From positions 277,757-341,756 of the forward strand of contig NZ_FONT01000004.1 of assembly GCF_900113025.1 (NCBI RefSeq): a stretch of 64,000 bases of DNA, in the 5' to 3' direction. Below, piece by piece: positions 9,623 to 19,321 of the stretch; position 1 is the stretch's first letter; each line of letters opens with the position of its first letter. The notes under the pieces were generated by a model. That model was given only the letters and a program-made list of their open reading frames with translations, was not told the DNA's origin and ran no database searches. Origin of the DNA: Alteribacillus iranensis (GTDB lineage Bacteria; Bacillota; Bacilli; Bacillales; Marinococcaceae). The translations under genes and the position numbers were made by a program.

Positions 9623-9637
9623 GTCATCTCTTCCTCC

Positions 9638-10882
9638 TTAAAATATAAAATCGGCCCTTTGCAGACGTGATTTTATTTCTTCCATTACTTCTCTTTCTTC
9701 TTCTTCACCGTCTGCTTGAAAAGTAACGGAAAATCTTACGTAATGACCTGCATCATCCCAGGGGACACTTGAAATTAAATGTTCACGAATTAAATACTGA
9801 CCGAAATCTTCTGCACTCGTAAATGTGGGACCACCTTCGACGCCTTTTGGTATTTGTGTGTAAAGAAAGAATGATCCTTTTGGTTTCTCCGCTTTAAATC
9901 CACATTCGCGCAGAGCGTCAACAAGTAATTCGTGCCGCCGTGAATATTTTTCAGACGTCGCTTCTGTAATTTCAGGGTGTGCTAACGCGTAGGCTGCTGC
10001 TTTTTGGATAGCAATGAATTGACCTGAGTCACTATTATCTTTCACTGTTGCAAAAGCTTTCACAAGTTTTGGATGCCCTGCGATAAATCCAATTCTCCAA
10101 CCTGTCATATTAAAAGACTTTGATAAAGAGTGAAGCTCTACCCCCACTTCTTTTGCACCAGGGACTGATAAAAAGCTGAGCGGCTTCTCGTTGTCAAACA
10201 CAAGTGCTGCGTAGGCTGCGTCATGGACAACGATTAAGTTATTTTTCTTTGCAAAGGCTACTACCTTTTCAAAAAACTCTTTTGTCGCTGCTGCTCCTGT
10301 AGGGTTGTTTGGATAGTTTAAATAAAGCAGCTTTGCTTTTTTTAACGTTTCTTCATCTAGTTGATCAAGTTGTGGAAGAAATTGATTTTCCTCGAGCAGG
10401 GGCATCTGTACGATGTTTCCACCGTAATATTTCGTGTAGGTAGCTAACACTGGGTAACTAGGAGATGGCATTAGTGTAATATCTCCTGGATTGATGAAAG
10501 CCGCAGGCAGCATAGTCAATGCGGACTTTGAACCAATCACGTGATTGATTTCTGTTTCTGGATCCAAGCCACTTACCTGAAACACTTCTTCCATATACCG
10601 TGATGCTGCTTCATTAAAAGCACTAATTCCATTATCAGAGTAAAAACGATTTTCTGGTTTTGCTGCCTCTTTCGATAATGTGTTTACAACGGTCCTATCC
10701 GCCATGGCATCCGGCTCACCAACTCCTAAGTCTATTAAGGCCGTAGTTGGGTTTTCTTGAATCGCTGCTTTTTTTGCTCTTTTTATTTTTTCGAATTTAA
10801 AGATCTCCTCTTTGAGACCAAACGTTGAGCCACCGATACGATCGGCAAAAAGTTGTTGTGTATAATCTGTTAATGTTGTCAT
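9638..10882 (-). CDS. dapL: LL-diaminopimelate aminotransferase (probable)
   Basis: A 414-residue PLP-dependent class I/II aminotransferase. The Schiff-base lysine lies in ELHSLSKSFNMTGWRIGF and the cofactor-binding motifs NYPNNPTGAA and HDAAYAALVF are present, as is the C-terminal VRFSVTF arginine. The N-terminus (ADRIGGSTFGLKEEIFKFE) and the DLGVGEPD motif resemble LL-DAP aminotransferases. These make LL-DAP from tetrahydrodipicolinate in one step, with glutamate as amino donor, bypassing the acetyl or succinyl route. Placement directly before dapF and directly after gltBD, which makes glutamate, supports this call. An aspartate or other amino acid aminotransferase is the alternative. A GGAGGGA ribosome site precedes the ATG. 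Confidence 0.8.
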   Translation of the reverse strand: MTTLTDYTQQLFADRIGGSTFGLKEEIFKFEKIKRAKKAAIQENPTTALIDLGVGEPDAMADRTVVNTLSKEAAKPENRFYSDNGISAFNEAASRYMEEVFQVSGLDPETEINHVIGSKSALTMLPAAFINPGDITLMPSPSYPVLATYTKYYGGNIVQMPLLEENQFLPQLDQLDEETLKKAKLLYLNYPNNPTGAAATKEFFEKVVAFAKKNNLIVVHDAAYAALVFDNEKPLSFLSVPGAKEVGVELHSLSKSFNMTGWRIGFIAGHPKLVKAFATVKDNSDSGQFIAIQKAAAYALAHPEITEATSEKYSRRHELLVDALRECGFKAEKPKGSFFLYTQIPKGVEGGPTFTSAEDFGQYLIREHLISSVPWDDAGHYVRFSVTFQADGEEEEREVMEEIKSRLQRADFIF

Positions 10883-10908
10883 CAGTATCCCTCCAGTAAT
10901 CCTAGTTG

Positions 10909-12381
10909 CTAATTGTTCATCATGTAGTCATGACAGGCTTCTGCAGCTTCTTTCCCCTCTTGGATAGCCCATACGATTAAGCTTTGACCACGACGGGCAT
11001 CTCCTGCTGCAAACACTCCATCCTGACTGGTTTGGTACGAGCCCTCTTGAACATCTACGTTTGACCGCTCTGTCACGCGAATGTTCATTTGCTCTAACAA
11101 ATGTTGTTCCGGGCCTTCAAACCCGACTGCTAGAAACACAAGTTGAGCTGGCCAAACTTTATCAGAACCAAGGATCGGTTCTCTTTTTTTCTCACCCTTT
11201 TCATTAAATATGGTCTTTACCTCAACACTCCTTACCCCGCTAATATATCCGGTATCATCCCCCAGAAATTCAATGGTAGAAGTGGCATAGGAACGTGGGT
11301 CACTACCGAATTTCGACTTTGCTTCCTCTTGCCCATAATCGAGCTTGTGTATCACAGGGAATTGCGGCCAAGGGTTTGCTTGCGTTCGATCTTCAGGGCG
11401 TTTCGGGTAAATATCGAATTGAACTAAGCTTTTACATTGATGTCTTAAGGCAGTTGATACACAGTCGGTAGCGGTGTCTCCTCCTCCAATGACAATCACG
11501 TCTTTCCCTTCTGCAGATATATAGTTTTCATCCCTGAAGTTGGAATCAAGCATGCTCTTTGTATTCGAGTGCAAGTAATCCATTGCAAAATGAATTCCTT
11601 TAAAATGCCGCCCATCGAGTTCTATATTTCTTGCCTTTGTAGCACCTGTACATACAATGACTGCATCAAACTCTGTTTTGAGCTTCTCTACTGGATACTC
11701 TTTGCCGACTTCTACATTTGTTTTGAAATGAATTCCGGCCTCCTTTAAAAGATTTACTCGTCGATCAACCACATGCTGCTCTATCTTCATTTTCGGAATA
11801 CCATAAGTTAACAAACCGCCGAGTCGATCGGAACGTTCGAATACTGTAACGGTATGCCCTTGTTTATTTAGTTCCGAAGCACATGCTAGACCTGCGGGAC
11901 CAGAACCGATAATAGCAGCTTTTTTTCCTGTTCTCTTCTTTGGTTTTGGCGGAGTCACCCAACCTTCTTCAAATGCTTTATCAATAATGGCCCATTCAAT
12001 GTTTTTGATCGTAACTGAACTTTCGTATAATGAAGCGACACACCCTCCTTCACACGGAGCCGGACATGCTCTCCCTGTAAATTCTGGGAAAGGATTCGTT
12101 TTGCTTAGACGCTCATATGCTTCCTTCCACTTTCCCTGGTATACTAGCTCATTCCATTCAGGAATTAGATTATAAACGGGGCAGCCGGTGGCCATTCCTG
12201 CAAGTTCACTGCCGTTTTGACAAAAAGGTACACCGCAGTCCATACAACGTGCTGCCTGTTGTGTTATCTTTTCTTCGGGAGGGAGTACAGATATTTCTCT
12301 CCAGTCGTTTAACCGTTCTGATGGGTCTCGGTACGTTGCTGATTGACGATCATATTCCATAAAACCTGTAGCTTTACCCAA
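10909..12381 (-). CDS. gltD: Glutamate synthase small subunit
   Basis: The 490-residue beta subunit passes electrons from NADPH through FAD and iron-sulfur clusters to GltB. The N-terminal ferredoxin-like domain has CMDCGVPFC, GCPVYNLIPEWN and CPAPCEGGC. Two Rossmann motifs follow (IIGSGPAGLACA for FAD and VIVIGGGDTATDCV for NADPH) and a C-terminal GVFAAGDARRGQSLIVWAI. The open frame begins with a GTG at 12390 that abuts the ribosome site. A TTG at 12381, six bases after GAGGTG, gives MGKATGFMEY, like known GltD starts, and is preferred. It lies about 26 bases after gltB and 26 before dapL. Confidence 0.95.
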   Translation of the reverse strand: MGKATGFMEYDRQSATYRDPSERLNDWREISVLPPEEKITQQAARCMDCGVPFCQNGSELAGMATGCPVYNLIPEWNELVYQGKWKEAYERLSKTNPFPEFTGRACPAPCEGGCVASLYESSVTIKNIEWAIIDKAFEEGWVTPPKPKKRTGKKAAIIGSGPAGLACASELNKQGHTVTVFERSDRLGGLLTYGIPKMKIEQHVVDRRVNLLKEAGIHFKTNVEVGKEYPVEKLKTEFDAVIVCTGATKARNIELDGRHFKGIHFAMDYLHSNTKSMLDSNFRDENYISAEGKDVIVIGGGDTATDCVSTALRHQCKSLVQFDIYPKRPEDRTQANPWPQFPVIHKLDYGQEEAKSKFGSDPRSYATSTIEFLGDDTGYISGVRSVEVKTIFNEKGEKKREPILGSDKVWPAQLVFLAVGFEGPEQHLLEQMNIRVTERSNVDVQEGSYQTSQDGVFAAGDARRGQSLIVWAIQEGKEAAEACHDYMMNN

Positions 12382-12407
12382 ACCTTTCACCTCTCTTCTA
12401 TTTTTGA

Positions 12408-15400
12408 TCAGCCACTATGTTGTAAGTCTTTTGCTTGATGTTCCGATTCCAGAATCCGTTTGTATTCTCGAGGAATCACTCGTATAAATTGTTCCACTTT
12501 CCTTGGCCATTCCTCTATCAAGTGCTGAGCCAAAGGACTATCTGTATAGCGCAAATGTTCTTTTATAAGTGAGTACACAGCATCACGTTCATCTTGATCA
12601 GTCAACGTCTCTAAGATAACTAGTTCTTGATTGCACTCCTCTTCAAAATATTTGTTCAGTGGTTTATAGATATAAGCAATACCACCTGACATGCCAGCTG
12701 CAAAGTTTTTTCCTACTTCTCCTAAAATGACTGCTCGCCCTCCTGTCATGTACTCACAGCCATGGTCACCCGCTCCTTCCACAACAAGATGAGCTCCGCT
12801 GTTACGTACCCCAAACCTCTCACCAGCTTTTCCGCGAATAAATGCTTTACCGCTTGTAGCCCCATAAAAGGCTGCATTTCCGACAATGATATTTTCCGAA
12901 GCAGGAATGACTGAATGTTGCGGAGGGCGAACGACGATTTTTCCTCCAGACAGTCCTTTACCAACATAATCATTGGCTTCCCCTTCTAACTGAAGCGTGA
13001 GTCCTTTCGGTATAAAAGCTCCAAAACTTTGTCCCGCTGAACCTTGGAAGAAGAACTGAAGCATGTCATTCGGAAGTCCATTAGCTCCAAATTGTTTTGA
13101 TATCTCACTACCTGTCATCGTCCCTACAGAACGGTCTGTGTTTTGTATAGGGAGTATCGCTTGAACAGAACGCTGATTAACCCACGCTTCCCTGCTAATC
13201 GGTAAAAGCTTTTTAAAATCAAGGGTCTCCTCAAGTTCATGGTTTTGTGGTGTCGTTGACGTCCTGTCTCCTTCATGTCGTACCAACATAGGAGTCATAT
13301 CCAGCTTTTGTTGTTTCCAGCTTTCCTGGTTCTTGACTTGTATCAAGTCCGTGCGCCCGATGATTTCATCTAGCTTTCTAACACCTAATTCCGCCATGTA
13401 TTCACGAATTTCTTCCGCAATAAATGTCATTAAATGGACGATATGATCTGCTGTACCTATCATTTTTTTTCGTAGTTCCGGGTTTTGAGTAGCTATCCCC
13501 ACTGGGCACGTATCTAAATGGCAAACTCTCATCATTACACAACCTAGCGAAACGAGAGGCAGAGTGGAAAAGCCATATTCCTCTGCTCCTAAAAGAGCTG
13601 CAATAACTACGTCACGCCCATTCATTAATTTCCCATCCGTTTCAAGTTTCACTTTATTTCGTAAGCCATTCATCATCAATGTCTGGTGAGCTTCTGCCAG
13701 CCCTAATTCCCAAGGCATTCCGGCATGTTTAATACTTGTTTTTGACGCGGCTCCTGTTCCTCCATCATAGCCACTGATTAAAATGACATCTGCCTTCGCT
13801 TTTGCTACACCAGCAGCAATCGTTCCTACACCAGCACCAGCTACAAGCTTTACGTTAATAGCTGCACTCGGGTTGGCGTTTTTTAAGTCATATATGAGTT
13901 GTTCTAAGTCTTCGATAGAATAAATATCATGGTGCGGCGGTGGAGAAATAAGCTCTATTCCAGGAGTAGAACCCCTCGTTTTCGCAACAGACGGGGAAAC
14001 CTTGTGTCCTGCCAGCTGTCCGCCTTCCCCCGGTTTTGCCCCTTGCGCCATTTTAATTTGAATCTCATCACTATTGACGAGATAGTGACTGGTCACTCCG
14101 AACCTTCCAGAAGCGGCTTGCTTTATTCGACTTAATTTTGAATCACCATTAGGAAGAATTTTAAATCGTTCAGGATCTTCTCCTCCTTCACCTGAATTAC
14201 TTTTCCCGCCGATACGATTCATGGCTATTGCTAAAGCTTCATGGGCTTCTTTACTAATAGAACCGTAAGACATAGCACCCGTTTTAAAACGTTTAAATAT
14301 AGATTCTACCGATTCCACTTCTTCTAATGGAATTTTTTGTTTATCACTTTTTATTTGAAACATCCCTCTTAAAGTAGTCTGATTCTCCGTGTCCTTACTG
14401 ATCATGCTGCTGTACTTTTTATAGAGCTCATAATTTCCAGTCCGGCACGCCTGTTGAAGAGAGTGGATCGTTTCCGGACGGTACAAATGCACCTCTCCAT
14501 TTCGTCGCCATTGGAGGTCAGAGCCTTCATCTAGTAATGACTCCGAGTTTACCCAAGCTTTGTTGTGCCGTTTTGTTACTTCTTCGGCAATATCTTCGAT
14601 GTGAAGACCACCAATTTGAGAGGCCGTTCGCGGGAAGTACCTCTCTATCACCTCATTACTTAACCCGACAGCTTCGAAAATTTGTGCTCCAATATAACTT
14701 TGTACAGTGGAAATCCCCATTTTTGACATTATTTTTAAGATACCTTTTGTTACAGCTTTTCTATAATTCTCTGCTAAATCTTTCTCTTCATGGCTCTCTT
14801 CTAGGTCATGAAATGAATGATAAATCAGGTAGGGGTAGATCGCATTGGCCCCATATCCGAGTAGCGCTGCGTAATGATGAACTTCTCTCGGTTCCCCTGA
14901 TTCCAATACAATACCTACTCTGCTGCGAAGGCCCGCCCGGATCAGATAATGATGGACAGCCGAAACTGCTAATAATGAAGGAATAGCCATCTTTTCTTGA
15001 TTTAAGCCTCGATCACTTAAAATAAGAAGGTTACTTCCTTCTTCTACCGCCTTTTGTGCTTTCTCCAATACTTCTTCGAGAGCTGTTTGCATGCCTCCAG
15101 GCTGATGCTGAGCCGAAAACAAGAGAGATAGGTTAGAGGTCTTCCACCCCATACTCTGTAAATTTTTTATCTTTTTCATCTCTTCCCTTGTTAACAAAGG
15201 AGACTTAAGTCTTATTTTTTTGTAATCTTCAGTATTTGGTCGCAGGAGATTGCCTTCCGGTCCAAGTAATACTTCCATGGAAGTCACATAGGCTTCGCGT
15301 ATCGCATCAATTGGCGGATTTGTCACTTGGGCAAATCGCTGTTTGAAATAATTAAACAACAGCTGAGGTTGGTCAGACAAAACAGCTAGTGGTGCATCGT

Positions 15401-16895
15401 ATCCCATGGAACCAATTGGATCTTGCCCATCTAGTGCCATCGGCTTAATCAATTTGTTCCACTCTTCGTAGGTATAACCAAATGCCTTTTGTACTGTTAA
15501 TAGCTCTTTTCGGTTTACCTCTTTATCCTTAGTGTCTCTACTGATAATATCTTCGATAGGCGTTATTATCTTCTTTAACCATTCTTTATAAGGTTGATGA
15601 TGAATGTATTGTTGTTTAAGCTCTTCATTTAGAAGGAGCTTCTCTTGCTCGAAGTCAACAAGTAACATTTCTCCTGGTTTTAAACGGCCTTTTTGGATAA
15701 TTTTTTCTTCCGGGATATCGACAACGCCTACCTCAGATGACAGGTACATAAAGTCATCTTCCGTGATGACAAAACGTGCTGGTCTTAATCCATTCCTGTC
15801 CGGACATGCCCCCATTTGTTTCCCGTTTGTAAAACCTAATGCCGCTGGTCCATCCCACGGCTCCATGAGACTGCTGTGGTATTCATAAAACGCTCTTTTC
15901 TCCTTTGAGAGTAGCTTGTTGTTCTGCCAAGGCTCGGGCACCATCAGCATCATAGCGTGCGGAAGAGACCACCCTGCTTGAACTAAATATTCTAGCGCAT
16001 TATCGAACATAGCAGAGTCACTGCCCTCTAGATCAATAACTGGATGAAGTGCCTCGTTGTCTTCTAGAAAATTTGATTGAAAAGTTGATTCCCGAGCGAG
16101 CATCCAATTTACATTTCCGGTAATCGTATTGATTTCTCCATTGTGCATTAAGAAACGGTTCGGCTGAGCTCTTCTCCAACTTGGAAAGGTATTCGTACTG
16201 AACCGATTATGAACCATTGCCATCGCTGACTGGTAATCACCGTTGTTTAGATCATCGTAATAACTACTTAACTGTTTTGGTAACAACAACCCTTTGTATA
16301 CAATCGTTCTTGAAGAAAAACTGGCAATATAGCACTCCTCGCCATCAATATCTGCTTCCTTTAATCTTTTTTCTATTTTACGGCGCAGGAGATATAGAGC
16401 TCTTTCGAATCGATTATTCTCCTTTTTTTCATCTCGAGTAGTAACAAATAGCTGTCGTACAACAGGTTGTGATTTTTTTGCTGTTTCTTCCAATTCTTTA
16501 TCGTTTATAGGAACAAGTCTCCAGCCAAATAATCCTAAATTTTCTTCTGTAATCACTTGTTCAATGATTTTGATGCATTCCCATTCTTTCTCTTCATTTT
16601 GAGGTAAAAAGAACATTCCTACCCCATAGGAACCAAGGGACGGGAGTTGCTTCCCCTTATTTTTCCAAAAGCTTACGAGTAGTTCATGAGGCAAGCCTGT
16701 TAGTATTCCCGAGCCATCTCCTAATTTCTCGGAACCATCACGGCCGCCGCGATGATTTAATCTTTCAAGAGCTGTAAGAGCTTGCCGAACAATCGTATGG
16801 GATTTCTCCCCTTTTATATGAGCGAGCATTGCAATTCCACAAGCGTCATGTTCCCATTGAGGATCATATAAACCTTGCTTTTTCATGTGAGGCAT
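12408..16895 (-). CDS. gltB: Glutamate synthase large subunit
   Basis: The 1495-residue alpha subunit makes two glutamates from glutamine and 2-oxoglutarate. A short propeptide leads to the catalytic Cys19 (EHDACGIAML) of the class II glutamine amidotransferase domain. The FMN/2-oxoglutarate barrel follows, with GEGGEDPERF and the tunnel residues PGEGGQLAGHKV. The 3Fe-4S cysteines are in GCVMMRVCHLDTCPVGIATQ, and a C-terminal GXGXG beta-helix starts near residue 1255. Length is normal. AGGAGG lies six bases before the ATG. No divergent gltC regulator gene is adjacent, unlike B. subtilis, so control must differ. This is the first gene of the nitrogen run. Confidence 0.97.
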   Translation of the reverse strand: MPHMKKQGLYDPQWEHDACGIAMLAHIKGEKSHTIVRQALTALERLNHRGGRDGSEKLGDGSGILTGLPHELLVSFWKNKGKQLPSLGSYGVGMFFLPQNEEKEWECIKIIEQVITEENLGLFGWRLVPINDKELEETAKKSQPVVRQLFVTTRDEKKENNRFERALYLLRRKIEKRLKEADIDGEECYIASFSSRTIVYKGLLLPKQLSSYYDDLNNGDYQSAMAMVHNRFSTNTFPSWRRAQPNRFLMHNGEINTITGNVNWMLARESTFQSNFLEDNEALHPVIDLEGSDSAMFDNALEYLVQAGWSLPHAMMLMVPEPWQNNKLLSKEKRAFYEYHSSLMEPWDGPAALGFTNGKQMGACPDRNGLRPARFVITEDDFMYLSSEVGVVDIPEEKIIQKGRLKPGEMLLVDFEQEKLLLNEELKQQYIHHQPYKEWLKKIITPIEDIISRDTKDKEVNRKELLTVQKAFGYTYEEWNKLIKPMALDGQDPIGSMGYDAPLAVLSDQPQLLFNYFKQRFAQVTNPPIDAIREAYVTSMEVLLGPEGNLLRPNTEDYKKIRLKSPLLTREEMKKIKNLQSMGWKTSNLSLLFSAQHQPGGMQTALEEVLEKAQKAVEEGSNLLILSDRGLNQEKMAIPSLLAVSAVHHYLIRAGLRSRVGIVLESGEPREVHHYAALLGYGANAIYPYLIYHSFHDLEESHEEKDLAENYRKAVTKGILKIMSKMGISTVQSYIGAQIFEAVGLSNEVIERYFPRTASQIGGLHIEDIAEEVTKRHNKAWVNSESLLDEGSDLQWRRNGEVHLYRPETIHSLQQACRTGNYELYKKYSSMISKDTENQTTLRGMFQIKSDKQKIPLEEVESVESIFKRFKTGAMSYGSISKEAHEALAIAMNRIGGKSNSGEGGEDPERFKILPNGDSKLSRIKQAASGRFGVTSHYLVNSDEIQIKMAQGAKPGEGGQLAGHKVSPSVAKTRGSTPGIELISPPPHHDIYSIEDLEQLIYDLKNANPSAAINVKLVAGAGVGTIAAGVAKAKADVILISGYDGGTGAASKTSIKHAGMPWELGLAEAHQTLMMNGLRNKVKLETDGKLMNGRDVVIAALLGAEEYGFSTLPLVSLGCVMMRVCHLDTCPVGIATQNPELRKKMIGTADHIVHLMTFIAEEIREYMAELGVRKLDEIIGRTDLIQVKNQESWKQQKLDMTPMLVRHEGDRTSTTPQNHELEETLDFKKLLPISREAWVNQRSVQAILPIQNTDRSVGTMTGSEISKQFGANGLPNDMLQFFFQGSAGQSFGAFIPKGLTLQLEGEANDYVGKGLSGGKIVVRPPQHSVIPASENIIVGNAAFYGATSGKAFIRGKAGERFGVRNSGAHLVVEGAGDHGCEYMTGGRAVILGEVGKNFAAGMSGGIAYIYKPLNKYFEEECNQELVILETLTDQDERDAVYSLIKEHLRYTDSPLAQHLIEEWPRKVEQFIRVIPREYKRILESEHQAKDLQHSG

Positions 16896-16939
16896 TGTTA
16901 TCCTCCTTTGTTCTTTGCTTCGTTTTTGATGTTAATTAA

Positions 16940-16948
16940 ATAATAGCA
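16940..16948 (-). promoter_or_regulatory. Candidate extended -10 promoter of gltB
   Basis: The minus strand reads TGCTATTAT, an extended -10 element, 45-53 bases upstream of the gltB start. A ten-base A/T homopolymer (T on the coding strand) sits just upstream where the spacer and -35 should be. No good -35 hexamer is present, consistent with an activated or UP-element-dependent promoter. This 249-base gap has no gene. Confidence 0.4.
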
Positions 16949-17019
16949 CCTGCGAAAAAAAAAATATTTAAACAATTTGCTATAATGTTTGCACTTTTTT
17001 ACACTTATGTTTTCTATAA

Positions 17020-17059
17020 GCAAACAAAAAACCGCCAAGACCATTGAGGCTAGGCGGTT
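17020..17059 (-). terminator. Rho-independent terminator after the carA/AraC pair
   Basis: On the minus strand the seven-base stem AACCGCC/GGCGGTT (17053-17059 with 17030-17036) is followed by a run of six U and then GUUUG. It ends transcription coming from carA and the AraC gene before the gltB promoter. Confidence 0.85.
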
Positions 17060-17144
17060 ATAAGGAAAGCGTTCTTGCAAACTCAAAAAAACACTTGCAT
17101 CGTTTTACATTTTTGGTTTTGAAAAGGCTTCCATGACTAACTGA

Positions 17145-17933
17145 TCACCTAATTTCAGAAGGCGCTTTTCCAGTGTAATTTTTAAATTGACGGCTAAAGA
17201 AATGAAGATTACTATACCCGAGGGCACGGGCCACTTCTGTCACCGTCATCCCTGTATAGTGGAGAAGATGTTCCGCTCTTTTTATGCGGACTTCTACAAT
17301 ATAAGAGCGGACAGTCTGCCCAATAATCTCTTTAAACTTTCGTGAAAAGTAACGGGGTGAAAAATTAGCGCGAGCGGCTAAGCTCTCTACCGAGTGGTCT
17401 TCTCCGGGATGCTGTTGGACATAATTTGCAATTTCTTGAATGGCTGCCAAAAGTGTGTTTTTTGTTTGGTCGACGTGTTCTTCTTCTTGTTGTTCCTCTC
17501 TCAAAAGCTGAATCATTAACTGTTTCAGGATAAGCTTCCCTTCTGTTTCAGAACCAAATGTCTTTATTAGAAAGAGACGTACATAACGAGTTAAAAGAGA
17601 TTCAAAGGTAATAGTGTCTTGTAGAACGCGATAGGGCCCCGGGATCATCCGGGGCACTTTCTCTATATCAAAGTGGATGTAAGTTAGTATGAGCGGATTT
17701 TGAGGATTATGAGTAGCAGTTGTCCAATCTCCTGGACGAAACAGAAAGCAACTTCCCCTTTTCAGATTATAATTTTGGTCGTTTAATATTAAATTCCCTT
17801 CCCCATTCCAAACATAAAACAAATCATAGTTAGGAATAGGCTTATCTCTACGTTTCCATTGCCAATTTGGTTCACAATTAATCGTCGCAAATGATGGTTT
17901 TAAGATAAATTGTTCGGGATTTAGATCCAGCAT
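17145..17933 (-). CDS. AraC-family transcriptional regulator
   Basis: A 262-residue one-component regulator. The N-terminal half is a cupin-like sensing domain (FYVWNGEGNLILNDQNYNL, then GSCFLFRPGDW). The C-terminal third is a double helix-turn-helix: ANFSPRYFSRKFKEIIG and YSNLHFFSRQFKNYTGKAP, the AraC signature. The layout suits a small-molecule (sugar-type) sensor, but the ligand and targets are not visible. I start at the ATG at 17933, seven bases after GAGGGGAG, instead of the ATG 12 codons upstream that has no ribosome site. It follows carA by 51 bases and ends in a strong terminator, so it may be co-transcribed with carA, an odd pairing. Confidence 0.85.
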   Translation of the reverse strand: MLDLNPEQFILKPSFATINCEPNWQWKRRDKPIPNYDLFYVWNGEGNLILNDQNYNLKRGSCFLFRPGDWTTATHNPQNPLILTYIHFDIEKVPRMIPGPYRVLQDTITFESLLTRYVRLFLIKTFGSETEGKLILKQLMIQLLREEQQEEEHVDQTKNTLLAAIQEIANYVQQHPGEDHSVESLAARANFSPRYFSRKFKEIIGQTVRSYIVEVRIKRAEHLLHYTGMTVTEVARALGYSNLHFFSRQFKNYTGKAPSEIR

Positions 17934-17984
17934 ACCGCTCCCCTCTCTCCTACATGGCGTTGGCAACAAACCAATGTATCGGTA

Positions 17985-19073
17985 TTATATCTTTACAACT
18001 TCATTCTCCTTTGCAGAGCTGACTTGCTTGATAAAATCATCAAAAACGTAAGCTGTATCACTAGGCCCTGGATGTGCTTCCGGATGGAATTGAACAGATT
18101 GTAACGGAAGACTTATATGCCTCATGCCTTCTACCGTTTTATCATTCACATTACGAAATAATACTTCAAACTCATTCGAATCCACACTGTTTTCTATTAC
18201 AACATATCCATGATTTTGTGACGTAATCCATACTTTTCCTGTCGTTGTATCGATGACCGGATGATTGCTTCCCCGATGTCCAAATGGCATTTTTTCCGTA
18301 CTCGCTCCGTATGCTAGTGCAATAACCTGGTGGCCTAAGCATATTCCGAGAGATGGATAAGACTGGGTTAGTTTTTTTATTGTTGTAAAGTAAGGCTTCA
18401 TTTCCATAGGATCTCCGGGGCCGTTACTGAATAATACACCATCCGGATAAAGATCCTGTATTGTATCATACGATGTGTTATATGGCACTACTGTTACTTT
18501 ACAATCATTCTCTAATAATGCTGTTAGGATAGATTTTTTATAGCCAAAATCTACAAGGACGACATGGTGATTTCCGCTTCCATATGTCATCATTTCCTGG
18601 ACAGTCACACTATCGACTAATGCTGCATTCTCTTTTACTCCCCAGTCCTCATCGTCCTTCACGTTGCGTTCATTAAAAACGATTTTTCCTCGTACGGTCT
18701 GGTGCTTTCTAACAGCAGCCACCACTGCTCGTGTATCTATATTTTTTAAACCAGGGATATTGGCTTTCATTAATTTCTCTGTCATCGTAGAGTGGGATTG
18801 ATAATGGTTCGGTGTTTCCGTCACTTCCCCTGCCAATATTGCAGAAGCAGAAACTTGAAAGCTTTCATCATCGGTTTCATTCAAGCCGTAATTCCCGATG
18901 AGAGGGTAAGAAAACGTAAGAATTTGTCCGGCATAGGATGGATCTGTCATCATTTCCTGATAGCCTGTCATGCCTGTGTTAAATACAACTTCTCCCGCTA
19001 TCTCATATTCTGCTCCTATCCACTCTCCTTCAAATACTTCCCCAGTCTCTAAAACAAGGTATCCTGTCGTCAT
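17985..19073 (-). CDS. carA: Carbamoyl-phosphate synthase small subunit
   Basis: The 362-residue glutamine amidotransferase subunit releases ammonia for carbamoyl phosphate synthesis. The N-terminal domain has GEVVFNTGMTGYQEMMTDPS. The class I amidotransferase triad is shown by LGICLGHQVIALAYG (Cys) and QFHPEAHPGP (His, Glu). The start is the ATG at 19073, six bases after AAGGGG; the longer frame adds an unrelated hydrophobic stretch. Its obligate partner carB is not next to it, and an AraC regulator follows instead. The large subunit must be elsewhere, and whether this serves arginine or pyrimidine synthesis cannot be told from here. Confidence 0.93.
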   Translation of the reverse strand: MTTGYLVLETGEVFEGEWIGAEYEIAGEVVFNTGMTGYQEMMTDPSYAGQILTFSYPLIGNYGLNETDDESFQVSASAILAGEVTETPNHYQSHSTMTEKLMKANIPGLKNIDTRAVVAAVRKHQTVRGKIVFNERNVKDDEDWGVKENAALVDSVTVQEMMTYGSGNHHVVLVDFGYKKSILTALLENDCKVTVVPYNTSYDTIQDLYPDGVLFSNGPGDPMEMKPYFTTIKKLTQSYPSLGICLGHQVIALAYGASTEKMPFGHRGSNHPVIDTTTGKVWITSQNHGYVVIENSVDSNEFEVLFRNVNDKTVEGMRHISLPLQSVQFHPEAHPGPSDTAYVFDDFIKQVSSAKENEVVKI

Positions 19074-19321
19074 AGGAAGCCCCTTTCTTGTTGCAACGTT
19101 TATTATATAACACGCTATCAACGAATCCTTCTTTTTTTCTGTTTTTCTATTATAGATCGGGATGACCAGCACCGCAAGAATAAAAATGAACATTTCTTTA
19201 TATTTATGCATTCATTATAAAAATTCAGCCAAAAAGTGCAAGGATGGTGAGAAGAACGTGTTTCGTTTGTTCCATGGAACGGAAATAGGAAGGTGATGCC
19301 TTATTAAAAGGAGGAAACCTC

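Noticed and set aside
16975..17012. TGTAA-like sequence upstream of gltB considered as a TnrA/GlnR site
   Set aside because: The second half-site TNACA is absent at the required seven-base spacing.
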